DNA of 56,705 nucleotides from an uncultured Porphyromonadaceae bacterium (GTDB lineage: Bacteria > Bacteroidota > Bacteroidia > Bacteroidales > Coprobacteraceae), in NCBI GenBank assembly GCA_900545915.1, contig URAV01000024.1:1-56705 (forward strand), read 5' to 3'. Both the position numbers and the translations under genes were made by a program. The notes under the pieces are model-generated. The model was not told the origin of the DNA. It saw only the letters and a list, made by a program, of their open reading frames with translations, and made no database searches. This document shows positions 35,848 to 45,045 of the stretch, piece by piece (the stretch's first letter is position 1; the number at the start of each line of letters is the position of its first letter).

Positions 35848-37110
35848 TTATCCTTTGAATTTCTTTACGATGATGCTTGCGTTATGACCGCCGAATCCGA
35901 AAGTATTGGACAAAGCTACATTAACAGTCCTTTTTTGAGGTTTGTTGAATGTAAAATTCAATTTATAGTCAATTTCCGGATCTTCATCTCCTTCAGTAAA
36001 GTTTATTGTCGGAGGAACGATGTCATTTTCAACGGTTTTTACACAAATCATAGCTTCAATAGCTCCGGCTGCACCCAATAAGTGCCCGGTCATCGATTTG
36101 GTTGAACTTATGTTCAGCTCATAGGCATGATCTCCAAATACAGATTTAATCGCCTTGACTTCCGATATGTCGCCTACCGGTGTCGAAGTACCGTGTACAT
36201 TAATATAATCTACTTCTTCAGGCTTCATTTCTGCATCGCTCAGGGCATTTTGCATAACTAATTTTGCTCCGAGACCTTCAGGATGAGTTGCTGTCAAGTG
36301 ATAAGCGTCTGCCGACATACCGCCACCGACAACTTCTGCATATATTTTTGCTCCACGAGCTAAAGCGTGATTCAATTCTTCAAGAATAAGGCAGACACCG
36401 CCTTCTCCCATGACGAAACCATCACGGCTCGCACTGAATGGGCGAGATGCTGTCTGGGGATCTTCATTGCGGGTCGAAATGGCATGCATTGCGTTAAATC
36501 CGCCGATTCCGGCTACGGATATTGCTGCTTCAGCACCACCGGTTACGATAACATCGGCTTTTCCTAAACGAATATTATTGAATGCATCGATCAGAGAATG
36601 AGTAGATGATGCACAAGCCGAAACCGTTGCATAGTTAGGACCATGAAATCCGTAAATCATAGAGATATGGCCGGCAGCGATGTCGGCGATCATTTTAGGA
36701 ATGAAAAACGGATTGAATTTAGGACCGCGTTCTATATTAGTAAAGTATCCGCCGACTTCTTCTTCAAAAGTCCGTATGCCACCGATACCGGCAGCAAATA
36801 TAACTCCCACCCTGTTTTTATCTACTTTTTCAAGGTCTAAAGCCGAATCTCCGACAGCTTCTTTTGCTGCAGCAACAGCAAATTGCGCATATCGGTCGAA
36901 TTTGCGCACCTCTTTTTTATCGAGATAAAGTGTAGGGTCGAAATTTTTTACTTCACAAGCAAACTGTGTCTTGAATTGTGAAGCATCGAAATGAGTAATA
37001 GGTCCGGCACCACTTACTCCATTCAACAGGGCTTCCCAAGTTTCATCAACATTGAGTCCCAATGGCGTAACTGCCCCCAGACCTGTTACAACAACTCTTT
37101 TTAATTCCAT
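35848..37110 (-). CDS. fabF: Beta-ketoacyl-ACP synthase II
   Basis: This 420-residue condensing enzyme extends acyl-ACP with malonyl-ACP in fatty acid synthesis. The start RVVVTGLGAVTPLG, the nucleophile motif TVSACASSTHSLIDAF, the first catalytic histidine in NVHGTSTPVGD and the second in KSMTGHLLGAAGAIEAM are all present. The C-terminal SNTFGFGGHNASIIVKKF is typical. It lies 17 bases after acpP and 1 base before rnc, a widely conserved cluster. Confidence 0.96.
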   Translation of the reverse strand: MELKRVVVTGLGAVTPLGLNVDETWEALLNGVSGAGPITHFDASQFKTQFACEVKNFDPTLYLDKKEVRKFDRYAQFAVAAAKEAVGDSALDLEKVDKNRVGVIFAAGIGGIRTFEEEVGGYFTNIERGPKFNPFFIPKMIADIAAGHISMIYGFHGPNYATVSACASSTHSLIDAFNNIRLGKADVIVTGGAEAAISVAGIGGFNAMHAISTRNEDPQTASRPFSASRDGFVMGEGGVCLILEELNHALARGAKIYAEVVGGGMSADAYHLTATHPEGLGAKLVMQNALSDAEMKPEEVDYINVHGTSTPVGDISEVKAIKSVFGDHAYELNISSTKSMTGHLLGAAGAIEAMICVKTVENDIVPPTINFTEGDEDPEIDYKLNFTFNKPQKRTVNVALSNTFGFGGHNASIIVKKFKG

Positions 37111-37127
37111 AAAAGTAGAGTATTCAG

Positions 37128-37364
37128 TTACTTCGCGTTAGCTTCGATGTATGATACAGCATCGCCAACAGTTCCGATTTTTTCTGCTTGATCATCAGGA
37201 ATCGTGATACCGAATTCTTTTTCGAATTCCATGATCAATTCTACAGTGTCAAGAGAATCTGCTCCAAGATCGTTTGTGAAGCTTGCTTCTGGTGTAACTT
37301 CAGATTCTTCTACTCCTAATTTGTCAACGATGATTGCTTTTACTCTTGATGCAATTTCAGACAT
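37128..37364 (-). CDS. acpP: Acyl carrier protein
   Basis: This 78-residue acidic four-helix protein carries growing acyl chains on a phosphopantetheine attached to Ser37 in GADSLDTVEL. Length and charge are normal. It leads the acpP-fabF-rnc cluster. The upstream reverse-strand sequence has a near match to the -7 box (TTTCTTTG) but not a perfect one. Confidence 0.96.
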   Translation of the reverse strand: MSEIASRVKAIIVDKLGVEESEVTPEASFTNDLGADSLDTVELIMEFEKEFGITIPDDQAEKIGTVGDAVSYIEANAK

Positions 37365-37473
37365 AACTTCCAGTTTTTAGTTAATTAATAAATTTACTTC
37401 TTATTTTTGCTGTGCAAAGAAATACATTTTTCTCCAAACAAAAAAAATATTTACTGTATAAAATCAAAAAAAC

Positions 37474-37506
37474 TGCACACTTTTAGCTTGTTTGTGCAAT
37501 TTTTTA
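37474..37506. terminator. Bidirectional hairpin upstream of acpP
   Basis: TGCACA (37474-37479) pairs with TGTGCA (37493-37498), with T runs on both strands. It would end any reverse-strand transcript coming from the decayed receiver gene before acpP. Confidence 0.6.
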
Positions 37507-37748
37507 CCTCTTGATGGCTCTTTGAAGATAAAAATTGAGCTCATTTTATCCTTTTTGATAATGATTTTCTGTGTCGTTTTTCTTTGAACTTTCAATTTTC
37601 AATGGAAAAATAGAACGGACAATGAATTGTTCTATACTGACTTTAGGGAAAAAAACGGATATTTTTCGCATTTTTATTTGCCGTTTAGAACATCTTTCGA
37701 TACATAATTAAATAAATAGAATTCGATTTTTCAACAGATCGGGTAATT

Positions 37749-37981
37749 TTATCTTTTAATGTAATTGGTATTAGTAGGTTTTGGCGTGTACCCGTCGAAT
37801 CCGCTTTTTAGGATCTTATCTTCATCTTCGGTGAAAGCTATGCCGTAACAGCAATGATGGAAATTGACGAAGATATTTCACGAATTCTTTTTGTCGCTCC
37901 GTATCCGTCGAGAACCGGCATATTGATGTCTATTAAAATAATATGAGGTTTGTATTCTTGATAGAGTTTGACTGCTTCTTT
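37749..37981 (-). pseudogene. Remnant of a response-regulator receiver domain, frameshifted
   Basis: Read on the reverse strand from 37981, one frame gives EAVKLYQEYKPHI, then LIDINMPVLDGYGATKRIRE and SIIAVTA, then a stop. Skipping one base at 37839-37840 continues as AFTEDEDKILKSGFDGYTPKP and a stop at 37749. This is the second half of a receiver domain: the phospho-acceptor Asp (LIDINMP), the Thr of VTA and the Lys of YTPKP. The first part of the domain and any kinase or output domain are gone. It resembles the C-terminal receiver of hybrid histidine kinases. The length of 233 bases fits one lost base. Confidence 0.82.
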
Positions 37982-38023
37982 ATATTAATTGCATCGTTTC
38001 TTCGGCTGTTTTATAAATTTTTG

Positions 38024-38031
38024 TAGTTTTG
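38024..38031 (+). promoter_or_regulatory. -7 promoter box for purN
   Basis: TAGTTTTG fits TAnnTTTG, 27 bases before the ATG at 38059. Confidence 0.5.
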
Positions 38032-38058
38032 TCAAGATTTGAAATGATAGGATGAAAA

Positions 38059-38634
38059 ATGAATACACACATTGCCATATTTGCTTCCGGTTCGGGTACT
38101 AATGCAGAGAACATTATTCGATATTTTTCCAAATCGGAGAATATTGAAGTTTCCCTTGTCGTTTCTAACAAGCCGGATGCTTATGTCCTTGAACGTGCCC
38201 GGTTATTGAAAGTTCCTGAACTTATCATTACGAAAAAGGAATTTTCTGAATCGGAGTATTATGTATTGACAAAACTTCGGGACTTTCATATCGATTTTAT
38301 TGTTCTGGCGGGTTTTTTATTGCAAGTTCCGAAGTATTTGATTCAGGCATATCCCGGTGCAATTATAAATATACATCCTGCGTTGTTACCTCGTTTCGGA
38401 GGAAAAGGAATGTATGGAGATCATGTGCATAAGGCTGTTGTCGAGGCCGGAGAGAAAGAGAGCGGCATAACGATACATTATGTAAATGAACATTATGATT
38501 CAGGAGCTATTATCCATCAAGAAAAATGTACGGTAGATCCGGCTGATACTTATGAAGATGTAGCCCGTAAGGTGCATCGGTTGGAGTATGAGTTTTATCC
38601 TCGAATAATCGAAGAAGTTATATCCCGATTATGA
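38059..38634 (+). CDS. purN: Phosphoribosylglycinamide formyltransferase
   Basis: This 191-residue enzyme moves a formyl group from 10-formyltetrahydrofolate to GAR in purine synthesis. It shows the phosphate loop FASGSGTNAENI, the hinge VLAGFLLQVPKYLI, and the active-site NIHPALLPRFGGKGMYG with Asn, His and the later Asp of HYDSGAIIHQ. It converges with pdxB and overlaps its end by 6 bases, leaving no room for a terminator. Confidence 0.95.
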   Translation: MNTHIAIFASGSGTNAENIIRYFSKSENIEVSLVVSNKPDAYVLERARLLKVPELIITKKEFSESEYYVLTKLRDFHIDFIVLAGFLLQVPKYLIQAYPGAIINIHPALLPRFGGKGMYGDHVHKAVVEAGEKESGITIHYVNEHYDSGAIIHQEKCTVDPADTYEDVARKVHRLEYEFYPRIIEEVISRL

Positions 38635-39756
38635 TTTTGGAGAAATAATAAACCCTAATTCTTTTAAAACCGAAATTTTCTCGGATGCGGAAAGCATGAT
38701 TTTATATGCGCCGAATTCTCGTCGAAGCCCGTAATTCCCCCGTAAATTCTCGAATTGTTTAGGAGCAGAACGTAAATTTGTTGTGTCGGTTCGGGGATCG
38801 TATGATGCGATTACGGCATTTGTTATCGGATCTCCCGAACATACGTTTAAATCTATTTCCGGAAAAGGGGCTGGCGGCGGAGTTATTTTTGAGGTGTCGA
38901 TCTCGATCCCGAGTATTCGGGATATTTCCCGGACCATCGTCCGGGAGGCGTTCGATTTTCCGTCGGCTGAATAACCGGCAATATGAGGGGTTGCGATAAA
39001 AGCGTTTTCAAGTAATTCCGGAAGTATATCCGGTTCGTTTTCCCAACAATCGATGATTATATCCGATATTTCTTTCTTTTGATATGCGGTCAATAGGGCT
39101 TTATTATCGACAACTTCTCCTCGAGAAGAGTTGATAATAACGGGTTGTTTTCTCAATTTCTTGAAAAAGTTGTTGTCGGCCAGATGAACACTTCGGTATA
39201 TTCCCGTACGGTTGAGTGGTGTATGAAAAGTGATAAAATCGCATTCTTCAGCAATTGTGTCTAAAGAGACGAAGATATTATTTTTTTCTGCATCTGCCCG
39301 AGGCGGATCATTAAGTAGAACTGTCATTCCGATGGTCCTGCAATGGTGGGCGACTATCGAGCCGACATGACCGACACCGATTATTCCGATTTTTTTCCCT
39401 TTAAGCGAATAACTGTTTTTTTCTGCATGCAAAAGCAGAGATGCCAATATATATTGCCCGACCGAAGAAGCGTTACATCCCGGTGCGTTTTTCCATTCTA
39501 TTCCGTTTTGTTTACAATATTCGGTATCGATGTGATCGAATCCGATTGTTGCCGTACCGATAAATTTGCAACGACTTTCAGAAAGAAGACTTTCATTGCA
39601 ACGTGTCCGGGTACGTATGATTAAAATATCGGTATCCTTTACTTGCTCCTTCGTTATCTCCGAAGGAGGTAGATATTTAACGTTTGCGTACGGTTCGAGA
39701 ATCCCTTTGATGAAAGGTATTTTATTATCGATGATAATGTTGATGTTCTTTTGCAT
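38629..39756 (-). CDS. pdxB: 4-phosphoerythronate dehydrogenase
   Basis: This 375-residue NAD-dependent D-2-hydroxyacid dehydrogenase acts in the DXP-dependent pyridoxal phosphate pathway. It has the NAD motif KIGIIGVGHVGSIVAHHC, the catalytic arginine in INSSRGEVVD, the Glu in CWENEPDI and the His in IATPHIAGYSADGK. A C-terminal region of about 85 residues resembles the PdxB dimerisation domain and separates it from plain 2-hydroxyacid dehydrogenases. It converges with purN. Confidence 0.92.
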   Translation of the reverse strand: MQKNINIIIDNKIPFIKGILEPYANVKYLPPSEITKEQVKDTDILIIRTRTRCNESLLSESRCKFIGTATIGFDHIDTEYCKQNGIEWKNAPGCNASSVGQYILASLLLHAEKNSYSLKGKKIGIIGVGHVGSIVAHHCRTIGMTVLLNDPPRADAEKNNIFVSLDTIAEECDFITFHTPLNRTGIYRSVHLADNNFFKKLRKQPVIINSSRGEVVDNKALLTAYQKKEISDIIIDCWENEPDILPELLENAFIATPHIAGYSADGKSNASRTMVREISRILGIEIDTSKITPPPAPFPEIDLNVCSGDPITNAVIASYDPRTDTTNLRSAPKQFENLRGNYGLRREFGAYKIMLSASEKISVLKELGFIISPKS

Positions 39757-39864
39757 ATCTGTTGAAAATGGTACAAAATTAAATCTTTTTTCAGTATGTA
39801 TCCGGTAAAGGGCGTTAAACCATATTTATTTGTCCGAAAGATTGTTCGTTTATGAAACAATTGT

Positions 39865-39872
39865 TATGTTTG
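39865..39872 (+). promoter_or_regulatory. Promoter of the DUF4254/GT9 genes
   Basis: TATGTTTG fits the -7 box TAnnTTTG, with ATTG (39841-39844) 20 bases upstream as the -33 element. It lies 30 bases before the ATG at 39903. Confidence 0.6.
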
Positions 39873-39902
39873 TAAGCTTAACTATACAATAACAAACTCG
39901 AT

Positions 39903-40508
39903 ATGACTTTTAGCGAAAAAAGTAACCGGATATTTTGGAACGCCACACAGGCTTATCATAATATGGATGATGTGGATGCTGAGATTCAGAATCCTTTTGA
40001 AGAAAAAACAATCGATTATTATTTATATCTGAAAAATTGGATCGATGCCGTCCAGTGGCATTTAGAAGATATTATTCGCAATCCGTCTATCGATCCTGCA
40101 GAAGCATTGCAGATAAAACGTCGTATTGACAAGTCGAATCAAGATCGTACCGATTTGGTCGAGTTGATAGATAGTTATTTCTGGGATAAGTATAAGAACG
40201 TAAAGGTGTCGGCCGATGCAAAGATCAATACCGAGAGTCCTGCATGGGCGATAGATCGACTTTCTATTCTGGCTCTTAAGATTTATCACATGCAGCAGGA
40301 GGTAGAACGCCGTGATGCTTCTCCGGAACATATAGAAAAATGTCGTGAAAAATTGCGGGTATTGCTTGAGCAACGAATAGATTTGTCTTCTGCAATAGAT
40401 CAGCTTTTACTTGATATTGAGTCGGGGAAGAAATATATGAAAGTATATAAACAAATGAAGATGTATAATGATCCGGCTTTGAATCCGGTGTTATATGGTA
40501 AAAAATAA
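39903..40508 (+). CDS. DUF4254 domain-containing protein
   Basis: This 201-residue, largely helical soluble protein matches my recollection of the DUF4254 family, which in Bacteroidetes usually lies beside LPS-core glycosyltransferase genes. Its function is not known. Visible features are NPFEEKTIDYYLYLKNWIDAVQWHLEDIIR, a conserved acidic/aromatic N-terminal half, and a helical C-terminal half. It overlaps the next gene, a GT9 enzyme, by 14 bases, so the two are translationally coupled and probably work together. Confidence 0.8.
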   Translation: MTFSEKSNRIFWNATQAYHNMDDVDAEIQNPFEEKTIDYYLYLKNWIDAVQWHLEDIIRNPSIDPAEALQIKRRIDKSNQDRTDLVELIDSYFWDKYKNVKVSADAKINTESPAWAIDRLSILALKIYHMQQEVERRDASPEHIEKCREKLRVLLEQRIDLSSAIDQLLLDIESGKKYMKVYKQMKMYNDPALNPVLYGKK

Positions 40509-41577
40509 TTGTTCTGTGATTTCTTGCCGGCCATTAAGAAATATATTGATTATTCGGCTTTCCGCATTGGGAGATGTTGCAATGACTATTCCGATAGTTT
40601 ATTCTTTATGTAAAGCTTACCCTGATGTGAATTTTACAATGCTGACTACTCCTGTGGTATCTCGGATATTTATAAACCGACCGGATAATTTGAAAATTTA
40701 TCCGGCTGAAATTCGGGGACGGCACAAGGGAATAAAAGGTATTTATATTCTATATAAAGAACTTCGGACATTTTCTTTTGACGGTATAGCTGATCTTCAT
40801 AATGTTTTACGCTCACGGCTGTTGTGTGCTTTATTGCGTTTTTCAGGAGTGAAAAGCGTTCACATAAATAAAGGTCGGATTGCTAAATGTGAAATTACGG
40901 CACGTCGGCATAAAAAATTGCGGCAGTTACCTACCTCTTTTCATCGTTATACAGATGTGTTTCGGAAACTCGGCTTTTCTTTTCCTGAAAATTTTGTTTC
41001 GATTTATGGAAAGAAAAAGGCAGCTTTACCGGAAGTTTTATTGTCGGAGTATTCATCCGAAATGCACTGTATAGGGATAGCTCCGTTTGCAAAGCATCGA
41101 GGAAAGATATATCCGGAGAAAAAAATGGAACAGTTAATATCGATGTTGGCGAAAACGGGAGAATATAAAATATTCCTTTTCGGCGGAGGGGAAAGAGAGT
41201 CTTTGATTCTAAACCGGTGGGCGTCTGATTTCCCAGGGAAAGTCGTTTCTTTGACAGGCATGCAATTGGGGTTTTCCGGAGAACTGGCTTTAATGAGCCA
41301 TTTGAAATTATTGGTTTCGATGGACTCTGCAAATATGCATCTGGCTTCTTTGGTCGGACTTCCGGTTATATCTGTTTGGGGCGCGACGCACCCGTATGCG
41401 GGTTTTTTGGGTTGGAAACAATCTTTAGATAATACTGTTCAGGTTGATTTACCCTGTCGTCCATGTTCTGTATTCGGAAATCGTCCTTGTTGGCGAAATG
41501 ATTATGCTTGTTTAAATGAAATCTCGCCTGAGGAGATTGCAAATAAGATAAAAAAGGAGATATATGCCCAAAAATAG
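40495..41577 (+). CDS. Glycosyltransferase family 9 (heptosyltransferase-like)
   Basis: This 360-residue GT-B enzyme resembles heptosyltransferases that build the LPS inner core. It begins RNILIIRLSALGDVAMTIPIVYSL, the usual acceptor-domain start with the catalytic Asp. The donor domain has IGIAPFAKHRGKIYPEKKMEQLI, FLFGGGERE and SMDSANMHLASLVGLPVISVWGATHP. The cysteine-rich tail (LPCRPCSVFGNRPCWR) is typical of Bacteroidetes members. The donor could be a sugar other than heptose. It overlaps the DUF4254 gene and precedes the InaA-type kinase. Confidence 0.9.
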   Translation: MVKNNCSVISCRPLRNILIIRLSALGDVAMTIPIVYSLCKAYPDVNFTMLTTPVVSRIFINRPDNLKIYPAEIRGRHKGIKGIYILYKELRTFSFDGIADLHNVLRSRLLCALLRFSGVKSVHINKGRIAKCEITARRHKKLRQLPTSFHRYTDVFRKLGFSFPENFVSIYGKKKAALPEVLLSEYSSEMHCIGIAPFAKHRGKIYPEKKMEQLISMLAKTGEYKIFLFGGGERESLILNRWASDFPGKVVSLTGMQLGFSGELALMSHLKLLVSMDSANMHLASLVGLPVISVWGATHPYAGFLGWKQSLDNTVQVDLPCRPCSVFGNRPCWRNDYACLNEISPEEIANKIKKEIYAQK

Positions 41578-41582
41578 TTTTG
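41575..41582 (+). promoter_or_regulatory. Candidate -7 box for the InaA-type gene
   Basis: TAGTTTTG overlaps the stop codon of the GT9 gene and fits TAnnTTTG. It lies 67 bases before the ATG at 41650, so the kinase may have a separate or additional promoter. Confidence 0.35.
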
Positions 41583-41649
41583 TAAAAAGCTATATTCAAG
41601 AAAATAGGTATATTTGTATAGAATTAACGAAGAGTCTTAACTCGGTAAT

Positions 41650-42396
41650 ATGAATATTGTAATTAATCCGGATTATTCGAAACTTTCACTTTTTATAAAG
41701 CAACTTCCTGCTAATTTCAGTAAGGGGGGTGATATGATTTATGAAGCCAGGAATCAAATTAAGAAATTCAGGGCACAAGATATCGATGTTGTAGTGAAGC
41801 GCTATAAAGTTCCGATTTGTATCAACCGGATTATTTATGCTTTTTTTCGTCCCAGTAAAGCGAGGAGGGCTTATGAGTATGCAATGTTTCTTTTGAGCAA
41901 AGGAATACGTACTCCTGAACCGATAGCTTATATAGAGGTGAAAAAAGGGTTGCTTTTTTATCAAGGATATTTTATCAGTAAGATAGAAAATTATCCTCGG
42001 ATGATGCGTGATTTTTATAATTCGATAGGGACGGGAGAGTATATCCTTGACAAGTTTGCCGAGTTTACTTTAGGAGTTCATGAAGCGGGGATCTTGCATC
42101 TGGATTATTCTCCGGGAAATGTTCTTTATGAACAGGTCGGAGATGAAGTGCATTTTAGTTTGGTGGATTTAAACAGGATGCGTTTCGGTAAACTGTCGAA
42201 AAAGGAATGTCTTCGTAATTTCGACAGGATCAGTCCGAGTGATGAGGTGACTTCATATATTGTCGCCGAATATTCCCGTCTTCGAGGTTGGGATATTGCT
42301 TCTTCTGTGAAAACGGCATTGTATTATAAGAGAAAGTTTTGGGAAAAAGTAGCTAAAAAAGCTGCCCTGAAAAATAAAATGCGTAAGGATTCTTGA
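41650..42396 (+). CDS. InaA/Kdo-kinase-type lipopolysaccharide kinase
   Basis: This 248-residue protein has a small protein-kinase-like fold as in Kdo kinase, WaaP and InaA, which phosphorylate LPS core sugars. The lysine strand is DIDVVVKRYKVP; the catalytic loop is GILHLDYSPGNVLYE (HxDxxxxN), and FSLVDLNRMRFG stands in for DFG. It follows the DUF4254 and GT9 genes by 72 bases and fits an LPS-core role. The exact sugar is unknown. Confidence 0.85.
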   Translation: MNIVINPDYSKLSLFIKQLPANFSKGGDMIYEARNQIKKFRAQDIDVVVKRYKVPICINRIIYAFFRPSKARRAYEYAMFLLSKGIRTPEPIAYIEVKKGLLFYQGYFISKIENYPRMMRDFYNSIGTGEYILDKFAEFTLGVHEAGILHLDYSPGNVLYEQVGDEVHFSLVDLNRMRFGKLSKKECLRNFDRISPSDEVTSYIVAEYSRLRGWDIASSVKTALYYKRKFWEKVAKKAALKNKMRKDS

Positions 42397-42467
42397 TTTT
42401 GGCAATTTTGTTTTGAAGTTTAATCAGATACTTTTTCATAAAGATCGTTTGTTCCGAAATAAATATC

Positions 42468-42475
42468 TAAGTTTG
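42468..42475 (+). promoter_or_regulatory. -7 promoter box for the ruvB operon
   Basis: TAAGTTTG fits TAnnTTTG, 32 bases before the ATG at 42508. A TTTG lies at 42448-42451, a short 16-base spacing. Confidence 0.5.
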
Positions 42476-42507
42476 TTTTTCGAAAGTATGAAACTTTTAG
42501 CCTGTAT

Positions 42508-43530
42508 ATGGAATCTGATTTTGATATAAGAGAGCAAAATATTTCTGAAAATGAGCGGGAGTTTGAAAAAGCCCTTCGTCCGCTGACTTTTGATAATTTT
42601 AGCGGACAAGATAAAATTATAGAGAATCTGAGGGTTTTTGTTATGGCTGCCCGTATGAGGGAAGAGGCTTTAGATCATGTCCTGCTGCATGGTCCTCCCG
42701 GATTGGGAAAGACGACTCTTTCGAATATCGTGGCGAATGAGTTAGGTGTGGGATTTAAAATCACTTCCGGACCGGTATTGGATAAACCCGGAGATTTGGC
42801 GGGAATTTTGACCTCATTAGAACCTAACGACGTACTTTTTATCGATGAGATACATCGGTTGAGTCCTGTTGTAGAAGAGTATCTTTATTCTGCTATGGAA
42901 GACTATCGCATCGATATTATGATCGATAAAGGTCCGAGTGCCCGTTCCATACAGATCGACCTGAATCCTTTTACCCTGATCGGAGCTACTACCCGAAGCG
43001 GATTGTTAACCAGTCCTTTACGTGCTCGGTTCGGCATTAATTGTCATCTTGAGTATTACGATCATACGGTATTGAGTCGTATCGTTTTACGCTCAGCCTC
43101 GATTATGCAGGTTCCTTGTACGATCGAAGCTGCGGATGAGATTGCCATGCGTAGTCGGGGAACACCCCGTATAGCAAATGCTTTATTACGCCGTGTTCGG
43201 GATTTTGCACAAGTAAAAGGTAGCGGAGAGATAACGATAGATATAGCCAAGTTCTCTCTGGAGGCTTTGAATATAGATCAATATGGATTGGACGAAATCG
43301 ATAATAAGATATTGATAACGATTATCGATAAATTTAAAGGCGGTCCTGTCGGGCTTACGACTATAGCTACTGCTTTAGGCGAAGATCCGGGTACTCTCGA
43401 AGAAGTTTACGAGCCGTATTTAATTAAAGAAGGATTTATTAAACGGACTCCACGTGGGCGGGAAGTGACCGATTTGGCATATACACATTTGCATCGTTCC
43501 CGTTTCTCAGAACAGGGTTCTTTATTTTAA
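42508..43530 (+). CDS. ruvB: Holliday junction DNA helicase RuvB
   Basis: This 340-residue AAA+ motor drives branch migration with RuvA. It has LRPLTFDNFSGQDKI, Walker A HGPPGLGKTTLS, Walker B VLFIDEIHRL, the sensor GATTRSGLLTSPLRARFG and a C-terminal winged helix (PVGLTTIATALGEDPGTLEEVYEPYLI). It leads a cluster with the flippase gene 11 bases downstream. Confidence 0.96.
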   Translation: MESDFDIREQNISENEREFEKALRPLTFDNFSGQDKIIENLRVFVMAARMREEALDHVLLHGPPGLGKTTLSNIVANELGVGFKITSGPVLDKPGDLAGILTSLEPNDVLFIDEIHRLSPVVEEYLYSAMEDYRIDIMIDKGPSARSIQIDLNPFTLIGATTRSGLLTSPLRARFGINCHLEYYDHTVLSRIVLRSASIMQVPCTIEAADEIAMRSRGTPRIANALLRRVRDFAQVKGSGEITIDIAKFSLEALNIDQYGLDEIDNKILITIIDKFKGGPVGLTTIATALGEDPGTLEEVYEPYLIKEGFIKRTPRGREVTDLAYTHLHRSRFSEQGSLF

Positions 43531-43541
43531 AACGATTATTT

Positions 43542-45041
43542 ATGTCCGGAATGAAAAGTCTTGCCAAGGATACTGCGATATACGGATTGAGCAGTATCTT
43601 GGGGCGTTTCTTGAACTGGTGCTTTGTCTTTTTGTATATTAACGCACTGAAAACTACCGCAGAGTACGGGATAGTTACAAACTTGTATGCCTATATGGCT
43701 CTGTTATTGATTATTCTCACCTATGGACTCGAAACCGGATTTTTTCGTTTTGCCAATGATAAAGAGTATAAAGACCCTCTTAAAGTATATACTACCGGAC
43801 TGATATCTTTAGCATCCACGTCGTCTTTGTTCTTTATATTGGTGCTTATTTTTCTGAAGCCGGTTTCTGCATGGTTGGGGTATCCCGCTCATACCGATTA
43901 TGTCTGGATGGTGGCATTGATAATCGCGATAGACGCTTTTACTGCTTTGCCGTTCGCTTATTTGCGTTATCAGAAACGACCGATGCGCTTTGCCGCGCTT
44001 AAACTTTTTTCTATATTTCTGAATATCGCATTAAATCTATTCTTCTTTTTGCTGTGTCCATGGATATACAAAACTAATCCTGTTTTGATTTCATGGTTTT
44101 TTGACCCTGATTTTATGGTAGGCTATATTTTAGTCTCTAATTTAATCAGTTCGGGAGCTGTTTTATTGATGTTGATTCCCGAAATATTTAAGATTCGTTA
44201 TCATTTTGATGCGGTGATCTGGAAACGTATGCTTCGTTACTCATTCCCGTTGTTGATATTGGGGGTTGCCGGAATTATGAATCAGACATTTGATAAAATG
44301 TTTTATCCGTTGTTGGCGGAATCCCGGCCTAATGCGATGTCTGAGTTGGGAATATACGGTGCGGCCTATAAGATAGCTATTGTCATGGTTATGTTCACGC
44401 AGGCGTTTCGCTTTGCTTATGAACCGTTTATTTTTGCAAAAAATAAAGAATCCGGAGATGAGAATAAAAAATCCTATTCAGATGCGATGAAGTATTTTGT
44501 CATTTTCGGTCTCTTTATATTTTTGGGTGTGATGTTTTATTTAGATTTGGTACGCTTTCTTATGCCGAAAGAGTATTTTACAGGCATCGAAGTCGTTCCC
44601 ATCGTTATGTTGGCAGAGTTGTTTTTCGGAATATTTTTTAATCTTTCTCTCTGGTATAAACTTACAGACCAGACTCAATGGGGTGCTTGGTTTTCTTTAT
44701 TCGGGTTTGTTGTCACGGCAGCTATAAATGTAATTTTCGTCCCTCGTTTCGGATATATGGCATGTGCATGGGCTGCTTTTTTCTGTTATTTCTCGATGAT
44801 GATGGTTTCCTATTTTATAGGACAAAAAAAATATCCGATTAAATACGATTTATCCTCTATGGGACGTTATGCGGTATTGACTCTTGTTTTATATAGTGTA
44901 GCAGTATTGGTGGATATAGATAACCTATTTCTGAAATTATTGTTCCGTACAGCACTTTTATCTGTTTTCGTTGTTTATATGGTAAAACGGGATTTGCCGA
45001 TAAAAGAGATTCCGCTGATAAATAAATTGATAAAAAAGTGA
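43542..45041 (+). CDS. Polysaccharide flippase (Wzx/MATE-like)
   Basis: This 499-residue membrane protein has about 14 helices and resembles oligosaccharide flippases that move lipid-linked glycans across the inner membrane. It starts with SLAKDTAIYGLSSILGRFLNWCFVFLY, the usual N-terminal pair of helices, and has ILGVAGIMNQTFDKMFYPLL in the middle. It lies 11 bases after ruvB and 4 bases before the DUF389 gene. The same ruvB-flippase order occurs in other Bacteroidales. The cargo is unknown. Confidence 0.88.
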   Translation: MSGMKSLAKDTAIYGLSSILGRFLNWCFVFLYINALKTTAEYGIVTNLYAYMALLLIILTYGLETGFFRFANDKEYKDPLKVYTTGLISLASTSSLFFILVLIFLKPVSAWLGYPAHTDYVWMVALIIAIDAFTALPFAYLRYQKRPMRFAALKLFSIFLNIALNLFFFLLCPWIYKTNPVLISWFFDPDFMVGYILVSNLISSGAVLLMLIPEIFKIRYHFDAVIWKRMLRYSFPLLILGVAGIMNQTFDKMFYPLLAESRPNAMSELGIYGAAYKIAIVMVMFTQAFRFAYEPFIFAKNKESGDENKKSYSDAMKYFVIFGLFIFLGVMFYLDLVRFLMPKEYFTGIEVVPIVMLAELFFGIFFNLSLWYKLTDQTQWGAWFSLFGFVVTAAINVIFVPRFGYMACAWAAFFCYFSMMMVSYFIGQKKYPIKYDLSSMGRYAVLTLVLYSVAVLVDIDNLFLKLLFRTALLSVFVVYMVKRDLPIKEIPLINKLIKK

Positions 45042-45045
45042 GGAT

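Larger units (their letters stand above)
37365..38058. other. Gap of about 690 bases with a decayed receiver-domain gene
   Basis: From left to right it holds the acpP upstream region, a bidirectional hairpin (37474-37506), AT-rich sequence with the inverted repeat ATAGAAC/GTTCTAT at about 37608-37635, the receiver-domain remnant (37749-37981) and the purN promoter (38024-38031). No intact gene is visible. Confidence 0.65.

Noticed and set aside
37980..38171. Reverse open frame of 63 codons overlapping the start of purN
   Set aside because: Most of it is antisense to purN. Only its last few residues might belong to the decayed receiver gene, in another frame, so it is not called as a gene.
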